DNA from: Nocardioides ganghwensis
GTDB lineage: Bacteria; Actinomycetota; Actinomycetes; Propionibacteriales; Nocardioidaceae
NCBI RefSeq assembly: GCF_014779655.1
Contig: NZ_JACXYX010000025.1
Location: forward strand, 1-45,251
DNA: 45,251 bases
Direction of reading: 5' to 3'
This document shows, one piece after another, positions 7,744 to 14,113 of the stretch. The first letter of the stretch is position 1, and each line of letters starts with the position of its first letter. A program made the position numbers and the translations under genes. A model generated the notes under the pieces. The model had not been told where the DNA came from. It worked only from the letters and a program-made list of their open reading frames with translations, and ran no database searches.

Positions 7744-8183
7744 CAGACCGACCGCACGCCTGGGACCCGGCTGGGCCGGGCGTCGTCGAGCTGCCGTCGG
7801 GCCGCCTGGTGCGTGGTCGCGGACTGAGGTCGCCTGCGCCTGACGGCGCCGTGCCCGACCTGGGCGTCTACCTGCTCGGCTCACCGCCTCCCGCTGTGGC
7901 GTGGGAGAGCCGCTGGATCCGGTGGCCGGACTTCCGGCTTCCCGCGGACCGCGAGGGCGCGCGTGAGGTGCTGCGCGAGGCGTGGGAGCGATCGACCGCC
8001 GAGCGGGTGGAGGTCGCGTGCGGCGGCGGTCGCGGGCGTACGGGGACGGCCCTCGCCTGCATCGCCGTGCTCGACGGGGTGCCCGCCGCCGACGCGGTGG
8101 CGTGGGTGCGCGAGCACTACAACCCGCGCGCGGTCGAGACGCCGTGGCAGCGGCGGTACGTCAGGCGCTTCGACCGGGACTGA
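7740..8183 (+). CDS. small protein-tyrosine phosphatase-like protein
   Basis: 147 residues. It carries both signatures of cysteine phosphatases: C94-G-G-G-R-G-R100-T-G, the CX5R phosphate loop, and RW62-P63-D64 upstream, which fits the WPD loop that supplies the general acid. The catalytic His that usually precedes the Cys is replaced by Ala (VACGGG), which is tolerated in some atypical members. It should remove phosphate from tyrosine or another small target. The start ATG overlaps the lipoprotein stop by four bases (ATGA), placing it third in the 5003-8183 operon. Its last 23 bases overlap the convergent SixA-like gene. Confidence 0.75.
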   Translation: MTDRPHAWDPAGPGVVELPSGRLVRGRGLRSPAPDGAVPDLGVYLLGSPPPAVAWESRWIRWPDFRLPADREGAREVLREAWERSTAERVEVACGGGRGRTGTALACIAVLDGVPAADAVAWVREHYNPRAVETPWQRRYVRRFDRD

Positions 8184-8664
8184 CGTGGTCTCCGGGCGGG
8201 CGTCCCTGCGCCGTCAGCGCACCGGTTGTGTGCCCCGCCTCGGACCAGGGTCCCGGCAGGTCGATGACGGCCAGTGCGGACGTCGGCATCGGCACCAACC
8301 GACCGGTCAGGCTCTCCGCCAGGTCCTCGAGCCCCGGGTTGTGGCCCACGAGGACGACGGTCGCCGCGTGCGGGGGCACCTCGCGAAGGACGCCGAGGAG
8401 CGTTCGGGGCGAGGCGGCGTACACGCGAGCGTCCTCCCGGACCGGCGGAGGTACGTCGAGCTCCGCGGCCGCGAGCCGCCACGTCTCACGCGCGCGCTCG
8501 GCGGGCGAGACGATGGCAAGGTCGATGACGCCGACGTTGTCGGCCAGCCAGCGGCCGGCCTCGGGGACCTGCCGCCGTCCGCGTCGCGCCAGAGGTCGCA
8601 GGTGGTCGGGCTCTCCGCCCGACCAGTCCGACTTGCCGTGCCGCACCAGGACCAGCGTGCCCAT
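8161..8664 (-). CDS. SixA-like phosphohistidine phosphatase (histidine phosphatase family)
   Basis: 167 residues. LVLVRHGKSDW near the N-terminus contains the RHG catalytic motif (His9 is the phospho-acceptor) and VVLVGHNPGLEDL supplies the second histidine; SPAERARETW fits between. The short length matches SixA-type phosphatases, which remove phosphate from phosphohistidine in signalling proteins. The ATG at 8664 is 13 bases from the stop of the upstream membrane protein gene, so the two probably share a transcript. The 3' end runs 23 bases into the convergent tyrosine phosphatase gene. Confidence 0.82.
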   Translation of the reverse strand: MGTLVLVRHGKSDWSGGEPDHLRPLARRGRRQVPEAGRWLADNVGVIDLAIVSPAERARETWRLAAAELDVPPPVREDARVYAASPRTLLGVLREVPPHAATVVLVGHNPGLEDLAESLTGRLVPMPTSALAVIDLPGPWSEAGHTTGALTAQGRPPGDHVSPGRSA

Positions 8665-8677
8665 GGGTGGTGCCGAC

Positions 8678-9487
8678 TCAGAAGCCCATGTCGAAGCCGC
8701 CGCCGTCGAAGCCGCCGCCTTCGAAGCCGCCGCCGTCGCCACCGTCCCCGTCGCCACCGTCCCCGCCGCCGTCTCCACCGTCGCCGCCACCGTCGCCGCC
8801 ACCGTCGTCGTAGCCACCGCCGGCGTCGCCGAAGCCGCCGAACATCATGCCGCCCATGAACATCCAGGTCATGGGGCCGAAGGCGCCGAAGTAGCCCATG
8901 GCGTACGGCTCGTAGGCGCGGCCGCCCTGCCAGTAGGGGACCCGCTGTGCCCCGACCATCACCTTGCGGATGTCCGGCTCGGCGCCGGCGCGGACACGCT
9001 CGACGTCGAGCGCACAGGCGGGCACGTCCCGCTCGACACCGTCCGGCGGGACGAAGGGGACGTCGGCCACCGAGGGACCGTGACGAGGGTCGAAGAAGCA
9101 CGGCGGCCGCCGGGTCGGCAACGGCTCTCCCGCGACGCGGGCGCGCACGCACGCGATGGCGTAGCGACCGTCCTCGACGATCTCGGTGACGTGCCGGATG
9201 TCCTCGGCGTCGTTGATCGAGTCGCCGGCCACCTTGGCCGACTCGTACGCGTCGAGCGCGCGCTGGTAGTCGGAGCGGGCACCGGCGTCGAGCTCGTGGC
9301 CGACCATCTCCAGGTCGAGCTCCTGCAGGTCCTCGCCGAACGCGGTGATGTCCTCGAAGGCCAGCTTCCTCACCGGCGCGAGCTCGTCGTCGCGCCTGGC
9401 CAGCTCGCGCTCCTTGTGGCGGCGCGATGCACCGACCGCGACGGCTCCCAGGACCGCGAGGACCAGCACCAGCACGATGAGCTCCAT
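8678..9487 (-). CDS. membrane protein with a Gly/Asp-rich C-terminal tail
   Basis: 269 residues. One membrane segment at about 2-20, then a basic patch (SRRHKERELARR), a helical stretch to about 110 and CFFDPRHGPS...WQGGRAYEPYAMGYFGAFGPM. The last 45 residues are low complexity, made of GGGD, GDGG and GGGF units ending in F-D-M-G-F. The tail resembles those of some TPM-domain and stress-related membrane proteins, but no TPM domain is visible. TAGGCT at 9499-9494 (minus strand) lies six bases before the ATG and shares bases with the stop codon of cobM, so the gene seems to have its own leaderless promoter at the end of the cob transcript. Confidence 0.7.
   Translation of the reverse strand: MELIVLVLVLAVLGAVAVGASRRHKERELARRDDELAPVRKLAFEDITAFGEDLQELDLEMVGHELDAGARSDYQRALDAYESAKVAGDSINDAEDIRHVTEIVEDGRYAIACVRARVAGEPLPTRRPPCFFDPRHGPSVADVPFVPPDGVERDVPACALDVERVRAGAEPDIRKVMVGAQRVPYWQGGRAYEPYAMGYFGAFGPMTWMFMGGMMFGGFGDAGGGYDDGGGDGGGDGGDGGGDGGDGDGGDGGGFEGGGFDGGGFDMGF
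8690..8830 (-). repeat. coding low-complexity repeat (Gly/Asp tail)
   Basis: Irregular tandem units of ccaccgtcg/ccgccgtcg on the plus strand that encode the Gly/Asp tail of the membrane protein on the minus strand. Unit length varies between 9 and 12 bases, so it could change length by slippage. Confidence 0.7.
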
Positions 9488-9493
9488 GACGAG

Positions 9494-9499
9494 AGCCTA
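9494..9499 (-). promoter_or_regulatory. -10 element overlapping the cobM stop codon
   Basis: TAGGCT on the minus strand, six bases before the ATG at 9487. Its first three bases are the TAG stop of cobM (9499-9497), so read-through transcription of the cob operon and local initiation meet here. Confidence 0.5.
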
Positions 9500-10234
9500 C
9501 GTCCGCGGTCGGTCCGCCTTGTAGAGCCAGGACTCGCCCCCGCCGCGGGCGAGCGCCCGGCCGACGAGGATGACGGCCGCCTGCCTGAGCCCGGCGTCCT
9601 CGACCTGGTCGGCGATGTCGGCCAGCGTCCCGCGGAGGACGAGCTCGTCGGGCTGGGAGGCGCGGTGGACGACGACGACCGGGCAGTCGGCGCCGTACTC
9701 CTCGACGAGCGAGGCGGCGAGCTCACGGGTCCTCGTGATCGCGAGGTGCAGCACCAGCGTCGCGCGGGTCGCGGCGAAGGCCGCCAGCGACTCGGAGGCC
9801 GGCATCGCGGTCGAGCGGGCCTGCGTACGGGTGAGCACGACACTCTGCGCGACGAGAGGGACGGTGAGCTCGCGACCGACGACGGCGGCTGCGGCGGCGT
9901 ACGCCGGGACGCCGGGGCACACGTCCCACCCGACCCCGGCCGCGTCGAGCCGGGCGGTCTGCTCGGCGAGGGCGGAGTAGAGGGAGGGGTCGCCGGATGT
10001 CAGGCGTACGACCTCCTGCCCCTCCGCGGCGGCCGACACCATCACCTCGGTGATCTGGTCGAGGTCGAGCGCCTGGGTGTCGACCTGGCGGGCGTCGGGG
10101 CAGTGGGCGAGGACCTCGGCGTCGAGGTACGTGCCCGGGTAGAGCACGACGTCGGCCGCGGCGAGCAGCGAGGCGGCGCGCAGCGTCATCAGGTCGGCCG
10201 CGCCGGGGCCGGCGCCGACGAAGTGGACGGGCAT
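9497..10234 (-). CDS. cobM: precorrin-4 C11-methyltransferase
   Basis: 245 residues, the usual length. Tetrapyrrole methylase motifs are VGAGPGAADLMTLRA at the N-terminus, LTSGDPSLYSALAEQ (the SAM-binding GDPxxY loop, about 78-92) and CPGVPAYAAAAAVVGREL. The YPGTYLDAEVLAHC stretch is typical of CobM/CbiF. It moves a methyl group from S-adenosylmethionine to C11 of precorrin-4 in the aerobic cobalamin pathway. The ATG overlaps the stop of cobIJ by one base (TGATG), making it the third gene of the riboswitch-controlled cobH-cobIJ-cobM operon. Confidence 0.93.
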   Translation of the reverse strand: MPVHFVGAGPGAADLMTLRAASLLAAADVVLYPGTYLDAEVLAHCPDARQVDTQALDLDQITEVMVSAAAEGQEVVRLTSGDPSLYSALAEQTARLDAAGVGWDVCPGVPAYAAAAAVVGRELTVPLVAQSVVLTRTQARSTAMPASESLAAFAATRATLVLHLAITRTRELAASLVEEYGADCPVVVVHRASQPDELVLRGTLADIADQVEDAGLRQAAVILVGRALARGGGESWLYKADRPRT

Positions 10235-11787
10235 CAGGCCTCCACGAAGCGAGGCGTCCAGACCTGGCCGGACGCGGTCACGGTGGTCGACGAGGCACCG
10301 ACGATGAGCAGGCACTTCATGTCGATCGCGTCGGCCTCGAGCTCGGCCAGGGTGGTCACGGTCAGCGACTCCTCGGCCCGGCCGACGTCGCGGCCGACCA
10401 CGACGACCGTGTCGGGGCTGCGGTGCTCGAGGAAGAGCTTCTGCAGGTCGGCGACCTGGGTGGTACGGCTGCGCGAGGCGGGGTTGTAGACCGCGAGCAC
10501 GAGATCTGACTCGGCGATCGCGTGCAGGCGCTTCTCGATGACCGGCCACGGCTTGAGCCGGTCGCTCAGCGACACGACCGCGAAGTCCGCTCCGATCGGC
10601 GCGCCGGCCTTCGCCGCCACCGCCTGGACCGCGCTGACGCCGGGCAGGACCTCGACGCGTACGTCGGGCAGTCCCTCCTCTCTTCTGGCGGCCGCTGCCT
10701 CGAACACCGCGCTCGCCATCCCGAAGACGCCCGCGTCGCCACCGGACACGACGGCCACGCGCTCGCCCCTCTGTGCGAGGTCCAGTGCGAGGCGGGCGCG
10801 GTCGACCTCGACGGTGTTGCCGGAGGCGTGGCGGGTGAGGCCTTCGCGCTGGGGGACGCGGTTGACGTACGGCGCGTAGCCGACGACGTGGTCGACCTCG
10901 GCCAGGGCGTCGCGCGCCTCCTCGGTGAGCCAGCGGTCGGGTCCGGGGCCGAGGCCGATGACCTGGAGGGGCCCTGGTTTCGACACGCTCGTTCCTCGCT
11001 GCTCAACCAGCGGCGCGCTCGTTCCTCGCTGCTCGACCAGCGGCGAGCGGCGGCCGGTGGGGTCGGCGGCAACGGAGTCGCCCGGCACGACGATCAGGCT
11101 GAAGTACGGCACGGTCGCGGGGTCGACGTCGACGACGGGCATCCAGCGCTCGGCCGGCATGGAGGCGCGTTCGACGTACAGCGCGTGCTCGAGCCGGCCG
11201 GCCTGGCGCAGGGCCTCGACCACGCCGGGGAAGCGGCGGCCGAGCTTCATGATGATCGCGCCGTCGGTGTCGGCGAGGCGGCGGGCGAGCTCGGGCACGT
11301 CGAGGGTGCCGGGCAGCACGGTGAGCACGTCGGTCTGCCGCACGAGCGGCGAGGCGAGGACCGCGGTGGCGGCGGCGAAGGCGGGTACGCCCGGGACGAC
11401 CTCGGTCTCGAAGCGCGGGGCGAGCCGGTCGTGGAGGTACATGAACGAGCCGTAGAACAGCGGGTCCCCCTCGGCCAGCACCACGACCGTACGGCCCTGC
11501 TCGAGGTGGGCGGCCAAGCGGTCGGCGCACTCCTCGTAGAACTCGGCCATCGCGCCGGCGTACCCGCCCGGGTGCGCGGTCGGGCCGGTGGTGACGGGGT
11601 AGCGGAGCTCCTCCTCGATCGCGGTGCCCGGGATGAGGTCGGCGGCGATCGTGCGGGCGTTGGAGGTCTTGCCGACGCCGGCGTGGAAGGCGATCACGTC
11701 GGCTGACTCGATGAGGCGCGCGGCCTTGCGGGTGATCAGCTCGGGGTCGCCGGGCCCCAGCCCCACGCCGTACAGCCGGCCGGTCAC
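10234..11787 (-). CDS. cobIJ: fused precorrin-2 C20-methyltransferase / precorrin-3B C17-methyltransferase
   Basis: 517 residues. Domain 1 (about 1-240) is CobI: YGVGLGPGDPELIT, HAGVGKTSNARTIA, LAEGDPLFYGSFMYL and VPGVPAFAAATAVL. Domain 2 (about 275-517) is CobJ: VIGLGPGPDRWLTEEA, VVGYAPYVN, VSGGDAGVFGMASAV, LPGVSAVQAVAAKAGAPIG and YNPASRSRTTQ. Fused CobI-CobJ proteins are known in actinobacteria. It adds methyl groups at C20 of precorrin-2 and C17 of precorrin-3B. The linker (about 249-271) is unusual: it contains LVEQRGTS twice, the translation of a palindromic repeat at 10974-11042 inserted in frame. The GTG start overlaps the cobH stop by four bases (GTGA). Confidence 0.92.
   Translation of the reverse strand: MTGRLYGVGLGPGDPELITRKAARLIESADVIAFHAGVGKTSNARTIAADLIPGTAIEEELRYPVTTGPTAHPGGYAGAMAEFYEECADRLAAHLEQGRTVVVLAEGDPLFYGSFMYLHDRLAPRFETEVVPGVPAFAAATAVLASPLVRQTDVLTVLPGTLDVPELARRLADTDGAIIMKLGRRFPGVVEALRQAGRLEHALYVERASMPAERWMPVVDVDPATVPYFSLIVVPGDSVAADPTGRRSPLVEQRGTSAPLVEQRGTSVSKPGPLQVIGLGPGPDRWLTEEARDALAEVDHVVGYAPYVNRVPQREGLTRHASGNTVEVDRARLALDLAQRGERVAVVSGGDAGVFGMASAVFEAAAARREEGLPDVRVEVLPGVSAVQAVAAKAGAPIGADFAVVSLSDRLKPWPVIEKRLHAIAESDLVLAVYNPASRSRTTQVADLQKLFLEHRSPDTVVVVGRDVGRAEESLTVTTLAELEADAIDMKCLLIVGASSTTVTASGQVWTPRFVEA
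10974..11042. repeat. palindromic repeat, one full and one partial copy, in frame inside cobIJ
   Basis: A full copy at 10974-11012 has ends CTGGTT and AACCAG and the core GACACGCTCGTTCCTCGCTG. A partial copy follows directly at 11013-11042, repeating the core and ending GACCAGCG. Together they make 69 bases (23 codons), translated on the minus strand as two LVEQRGTS units in the CobI-CobJ linker. Related copies lie at 13909-13948, 14546-14584 and, degraded, at 15287-15312. Confidence 0.8.
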
Positions 11788-12437
11788 TCCCGCTCCTGGG
11801 CCAGCGCGTTGAGGGCGGAGGCGGCCATCGCGGAGCCGCCGCGGCGGCCACGGACGGTGAGGTAGGGGATGTCGAGGTCCACCTCTTCCAGCGCCTGCTT
11901 GGACTCGGCGGCGCCGATGAAGCCGACCGGTACCCCGACGATCGCGGCCGGTCGCGGCGCGCCGTCGAGCAGCATCTCGAGCAGGTGGAACAGCGCGGTG
12001 GGGGCGTTGCCGATCGCGACGACCGAGCCCTCGAGGCGGTCGGTGAGCAGCGACAGCGCGGCGGCCGAGCGGGTGGTGCCCATCAGCATCGCGAGGTCGG
12101 GCGTACGCCGGTCGTGCAGCGCGCAGAGCACCTCGTTGTCGCGGGGGAGCCGGGCCCGGGTGACGCCGGACGCCACCATGTGGGCGTCGGTGATGATCGG
12201 CGCGCCGTTGTCGAGGGCCGCGCGTGCCGCACGGACGAGTCGCGGGTGGATGACCAGGTCGTCGGTCAGGTCGGTCTGGCCGGTGCCGTGGACCATGCGG
12301 ACGGCGACGCGCTCGGCGTCGGCCGGCAGGTGGTCGAAACGGGCCTCGCGGCGGATCGTCGCGAACGACTCGTCGTAGATCGCGGCCCCGTTGGCGATGT
12401 AGTCGTAGCGACGGGTCGGTCGGGCAAGCAGGCTCAT
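11784..12437 (-). CDS. cobH: precorrin-8X methylmutase
   Basis: 217 residues. VAVRMVHGTGQTDLTDDLVIHP carries the catalytic histidine (H50) and is followed by NGAPIITDAHMVASGVTR, AIGNAPTALFHLLEML and GVPVGFIGAAESKQAL, all standard for CobH/CbiC. It shifts the C11 methyl group to C12, turning precorrin-8X into hydrogenobyrinate. The ATG at 12437 has GAGGAG five bases upstream; a GTG one codon earlier is too close to that site. It is the first gene after the leftward cobalamin riboswitch, so the whole cobH-cobIJ-cobM operon should be repressed by adenosylcobalamin. Confidence 0.93.
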   Translation of the reverse strand: MSLLARPTRRYDYIANGAAIYDESFATIRREARFDHLPADAERVAVRMVHGTGQTDLTDDLVIHPRLVRAARAALDNGAPIITDAHMVASGVTRARLPRDNEVLCALHDRRTPDLAMLMGTTRSAAALSLLTDRLEGSVVAIGNAPTALFHLLEMLLDGAPRPAAIVGVPVGFIGAAESKQALEEVDLDIPYLTVRGRRGGSAMAASALNALAQERE

Positions 12438-12446
12438 CACGGCTCC

Positions 12447-12582
12447 TCGGGGTTCGCGCCCCTGGGTAGGCAGGTAACGCCGCGCGGGCAGTGTCTGGCT
12501 CGACCTCGGCTTGCTCGAGAGGTCTGACAGTGGCGGAACCGCCCCGGACTCGCACCGGGTTCCTGCGTCGCGTGACGTGGGC
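12447..12582 (-). ncRNA. cobalamin riboswitch upstream of cobH
   Basis: Read on the minus strand the leader has the conserved order of an AdoCbl riboswitch: GGAACCCGGTGCGAGTCCGG, then GCGGTTCCGCCACTGT, then the B12 box AGCCAGACACTGCCC (plus-strand positions 12486-12500), and closes with GCGCGAACCCC just before the GAGGAG ribosome binding site of cobH. Burial of that site when ligand binds would block translation; the closeness of the last conserved bases to GAGGAG supports translational control. Confidence 0.88.
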
Positions 12583-12588
12583 AGCCTA
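12583..12588 (-). promoter_or_regulatory. -10 element for the cobH riboswitch transcript
   Basis: TAGGCT on the minus strand immediately upstream of the conserved riboswitch sequence; transcription would start near 12576 and give a leader of about 140 nt. Confidence 0.5.
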
Positions 12589-12618
12589 GGGCAGTCGCCC
12601 GCTCGGCGAACACAGTGA

Positions 12619-12683
12619 AGGCAGTTCGCGGCGCAACGGGGTCTGCTGAGCGTGGATCGCGGCGCCGTGCACACGAACTGCCT
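12619..12683. repeat. 65-bp terminal-inverted-repeat element, copy A
   Basis: Begins AGGCAGTTC and ends GAACTGCCT, a perfect 9-base inverted repeat. It aligns without gaps over 65 bases to copy B at 12978-13042 (about 50 of 65 identical by eye), in the same orientation. Confidence 0.7.
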
Positions 12684-12759
12684 GCATGGTGCATGCCGAC
12701 CGGCTCGGCGGTGCGTCGATCTCCATCGGTGCAAGGTGGTGTGGCTCCCGCGGTGATCG

Positions 12760-12855
12760 TCCTCGAATCTCCACGAGAGTGCTCCAGTCGCGCAACGCCT
12801 GGAGCACTACGGTCGCGACTCCCTGTCCGCGGGCCTCGGGCAGCAGAGCACCCAT
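12760..12855 (-). pseudogene. fragment of a GNAT acetyltransferase gene
   Basis: On the minus strand an ATG at 12855 opens MGALLPEARGQGVATVVLQA followed by LRDWS, which matches the acetyl-CoA binding loop and following helix of GNAT enzymes (PxxRGxGxAT). After about 25 residues the similarity stops and the frame continues with no coding character. The N-terminal half of a normal GNAT domain is missing upstream. It lies between the two 65-bp repeats, so it may be cargo or debris from a rearrangement. Confidence 0.4.
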
Positions 12856-12913
12856 ACCTTCCGCCTGCTGAGGCGCCTCGAGCGCTGATCGCTGGTGCCG
12901 AAGACGCGGAGGT

Positions 12914-12950
12914 GTGGTTGTGAGGCTCGCTCCGCTCGCACCTCAACCAC
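12914..12950. repeat. palindromic repeat with 10-base stem
   Basis: Left arm GTGGTTGTGAGG and right arm CACCTCAACCAC pair with one mismatch or bulge around a 13-base loop made of CTCGCTCCGCTCG. It differs from the 39-bp family inside cobIJ and cobN but shares the CTCGCT core style. Confidence 0.65.
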
Positions 12951-12977
12951 CGTGGAGTGGCCGGACCTGCACAACAT

Positions 12978-13042
12978 AGGCAGTTCAGGGCGCGACTGGG
13001 TGAGCTGACCGTGGACCTCGGCGCTTGGAGCGCGAACTGCCT
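12978..13042. repeat. 65-bp terminal-inverted-repeat element, copy B, ending in the cobG stop codon
   Basis: Same length, orientation and 9-base inverted termini as copy A. Its right end (position 13042) supplies two of the three bases of the cobG stop codon (13043-13041 on the minus strand). Confidence 0.7.
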
Positions 13043-13886
13043 ACGTTGGTGGTGTTGCCTGGTGGTGCGCGATGAGCGACTTCCACGGGGTGACGACCAG
13101 GTGCTCCGACAGCGTGAGTGAAAGTCTTCGCTCAAGCACGCCGCCCTCCACCTCGACGTGGGCGACGCCCGGGGCGACCTCGCCGTACGCCGGGGGCTCG
13201 GACCGTACGAGCGCGCGGGGGTCGGCGTCGTGCGGCTCCGGCGCGACGGGAAGCTCGTCGACGTGCCAGGCGGCGTCGGCGTCGCTGCCCCGCAGCTGCT
13301 GGAAGGCGCGGGCCAGGCCGGTGAGGCGGGCGGCGGCCTCGTGGAGCGGGACGACCGGACCCCAGTGGGACGACCCGATCCGGAGCTGGACCTCGTCGGA
13401 CGAGAGGGCGACGAGGCCGAGGTCGCAGGTCCGTGAGGTGAGGTCGCCGCGTCCGTCGTCGAGGAGGAACAGGAATCGGCCCGGGAGCTTCGCGAGGGAG
13501 GGCGTCGCGCAGATGCGCTCGTCGAGCTCCGCGGTGACCGGGCGGAGGTCGGCGCGGCCACCGTGGAGGCCGGTCAGCGGCGAGACGAGGACGTTGCGGA
13601 CGAGCTCGTGGTCGGGGTGGGGGAGCAGGCCGGTGGCGCGGATGGCCTCGACGACCTCCGGCGGGACGCCCTCGTCGACCAGCGGGAGCGCGCGGAGCTG
13701 GAGGTTGGCTCGCTTGGTCAGGTGGACCTGCCCGTGGCCGTACGTCTCGGCGACGTCGAGCAGTGCCAGCAGGGTGGTGCGGGTGAGGTGACCGCCGGGG
13801 ATGCGGAGGCGCACGACTGCGCCGTCGTCGGCGGGCCACGGTCGGAAGACGCCGGGGCAGAGGTCGCCTCGGGTCCGCTGGGTCAC
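13041..13886 (-). CDS. cobG: precorrin-3B synthase-like protein, C-terminally truncated
   Basis: 281 residues related to nitrite/sulfite reductases. The first ferredoxin-like half domain is at about 1-75 (GDLCPGVFRPWPADDGAVVRL and VHLTKRANLQLRAL). A middle part, about 85-150, has RNVLVSPLTGL, and a second half domain with GSSHWGPVVPLHEA follows. CobG converts precorrin-3A to precorrin-3B with a 4Fe-4S cluster and oxygen. Characterised CobG proteins are about 400-460 residues and end with a cysteine-rich C-terminal part. Here the protein stops after LVVTPWKSLIAHH with no such cysteines, and the stop codon is formed by the edge of a 65-bp repeat. GTG at 13886 is the chosen start. Probably non-functional or altered, unless a cysteine-poor variant is normal in this group. 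Confidence 0.7.
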   Translation of the reverse strand: MTQRTRGDLCPGVFRPWPADDGAVVRLRIPGGHLTRTTLLALLDVAETYGHGQVHLTKRANLQLRALPLVDEGVPPEVVEAIRATGLLPHPDHELVRNVLVSPLTGLHGGRADLRPVTAELDERICATPSLAKLPGRFLFLLDDGRGDLTSRTCDLGLVALSSDEVQLRIGSSHWGPVVPLHEAAARLTGLARAFQQLRGSDADAAWHVDELPVAPEPHDADPRALVRSEPPAYGEVAPGVAHVEVEGGVLERRLSLTLSEHLVVTPWKSLIAHHQATPPT

Positions 13887-13908
13887 GGGGGCGATCTTGG
13901 CATGGCCT

Positions 13909-13948
13909 TGGCCTCGACACGCTCGCTGCGCTCGCTGCTCAACCAGCG
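13909..13948. repeat. palindromic repeat copy between cobG and cobN
   Basis: Variant of the cobIJ repeat: CTCGACACGCTCGCTG, then CGCTCGCTGCTCAACCAGCG. It lies in the divergent interval, between the cobG start (13886) and the -10 element of cobN (13964), so it occupies the region where the cobN -35 and any cobG promoter would be expected. Confidence 0.75.
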
Positions 13949-13963
13949 AAGAGGAACTGCCGC

Positions 13964-13969
13964 TAGGGT
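13964..13969 (+). promoter_or_regulatory. -10 element for the cobN riboswitch transcript
   Basis: TAGGGT immediately upstream of the riboswitch; a start near 13976 gives a leader of about 140 nt. Confidence 0.55.
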
Positions 13970-13973
13970 CGTG

Positions 13974-14103
13974 CGCACCACTCCGCGTGGGACCCAGGAA
14001 CCCGGTGACAGTCCGGGGCGGTTCCGCCACTGTGAGGGCCTGTGCGCAGGCCCGCAGCCAGATACTGGCCCACGCGGATCCCATCAGAGGGGCGAGAACC
14101 CCG
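13974..14103 (+). ncRNA. cobalamin riboswitch upstream of cobN
   Basis: Carries the full set of AdoCbl riboswitch landmarks in order: GGAACCCGGTGACAGTCCGG, GCGGTTCCGCCACTGTGA, the B12 box AGCCAGATACTGGCC at 14056-14070, and a closing GGGGCGAGAACCCC that runs into the GAGGAGGA ribosome binding site (14103-14110). The overlap of the last stem with that site suggests control of translation of cobN and the coupled cobF. Confidence 0.92.
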
Positions 14104-14113
14104 AGGAGGATCC

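Noticed and set aside
5003..8183. The WXG100/EspC-like operon as part of a complete ESX secretion locus
   Set aside because: No EccB, EccC, EccD, EccE or mycosin gene is in the window, so only a substrate-like role can be suggested.
8690..8830. Repeated ccaccgtcg units considered as a CRISPR-like or regulatory array
   Set aside because: The units are irregular, have no spacers and are explained by the Gly/Asp tail of the protein on the minus strand.
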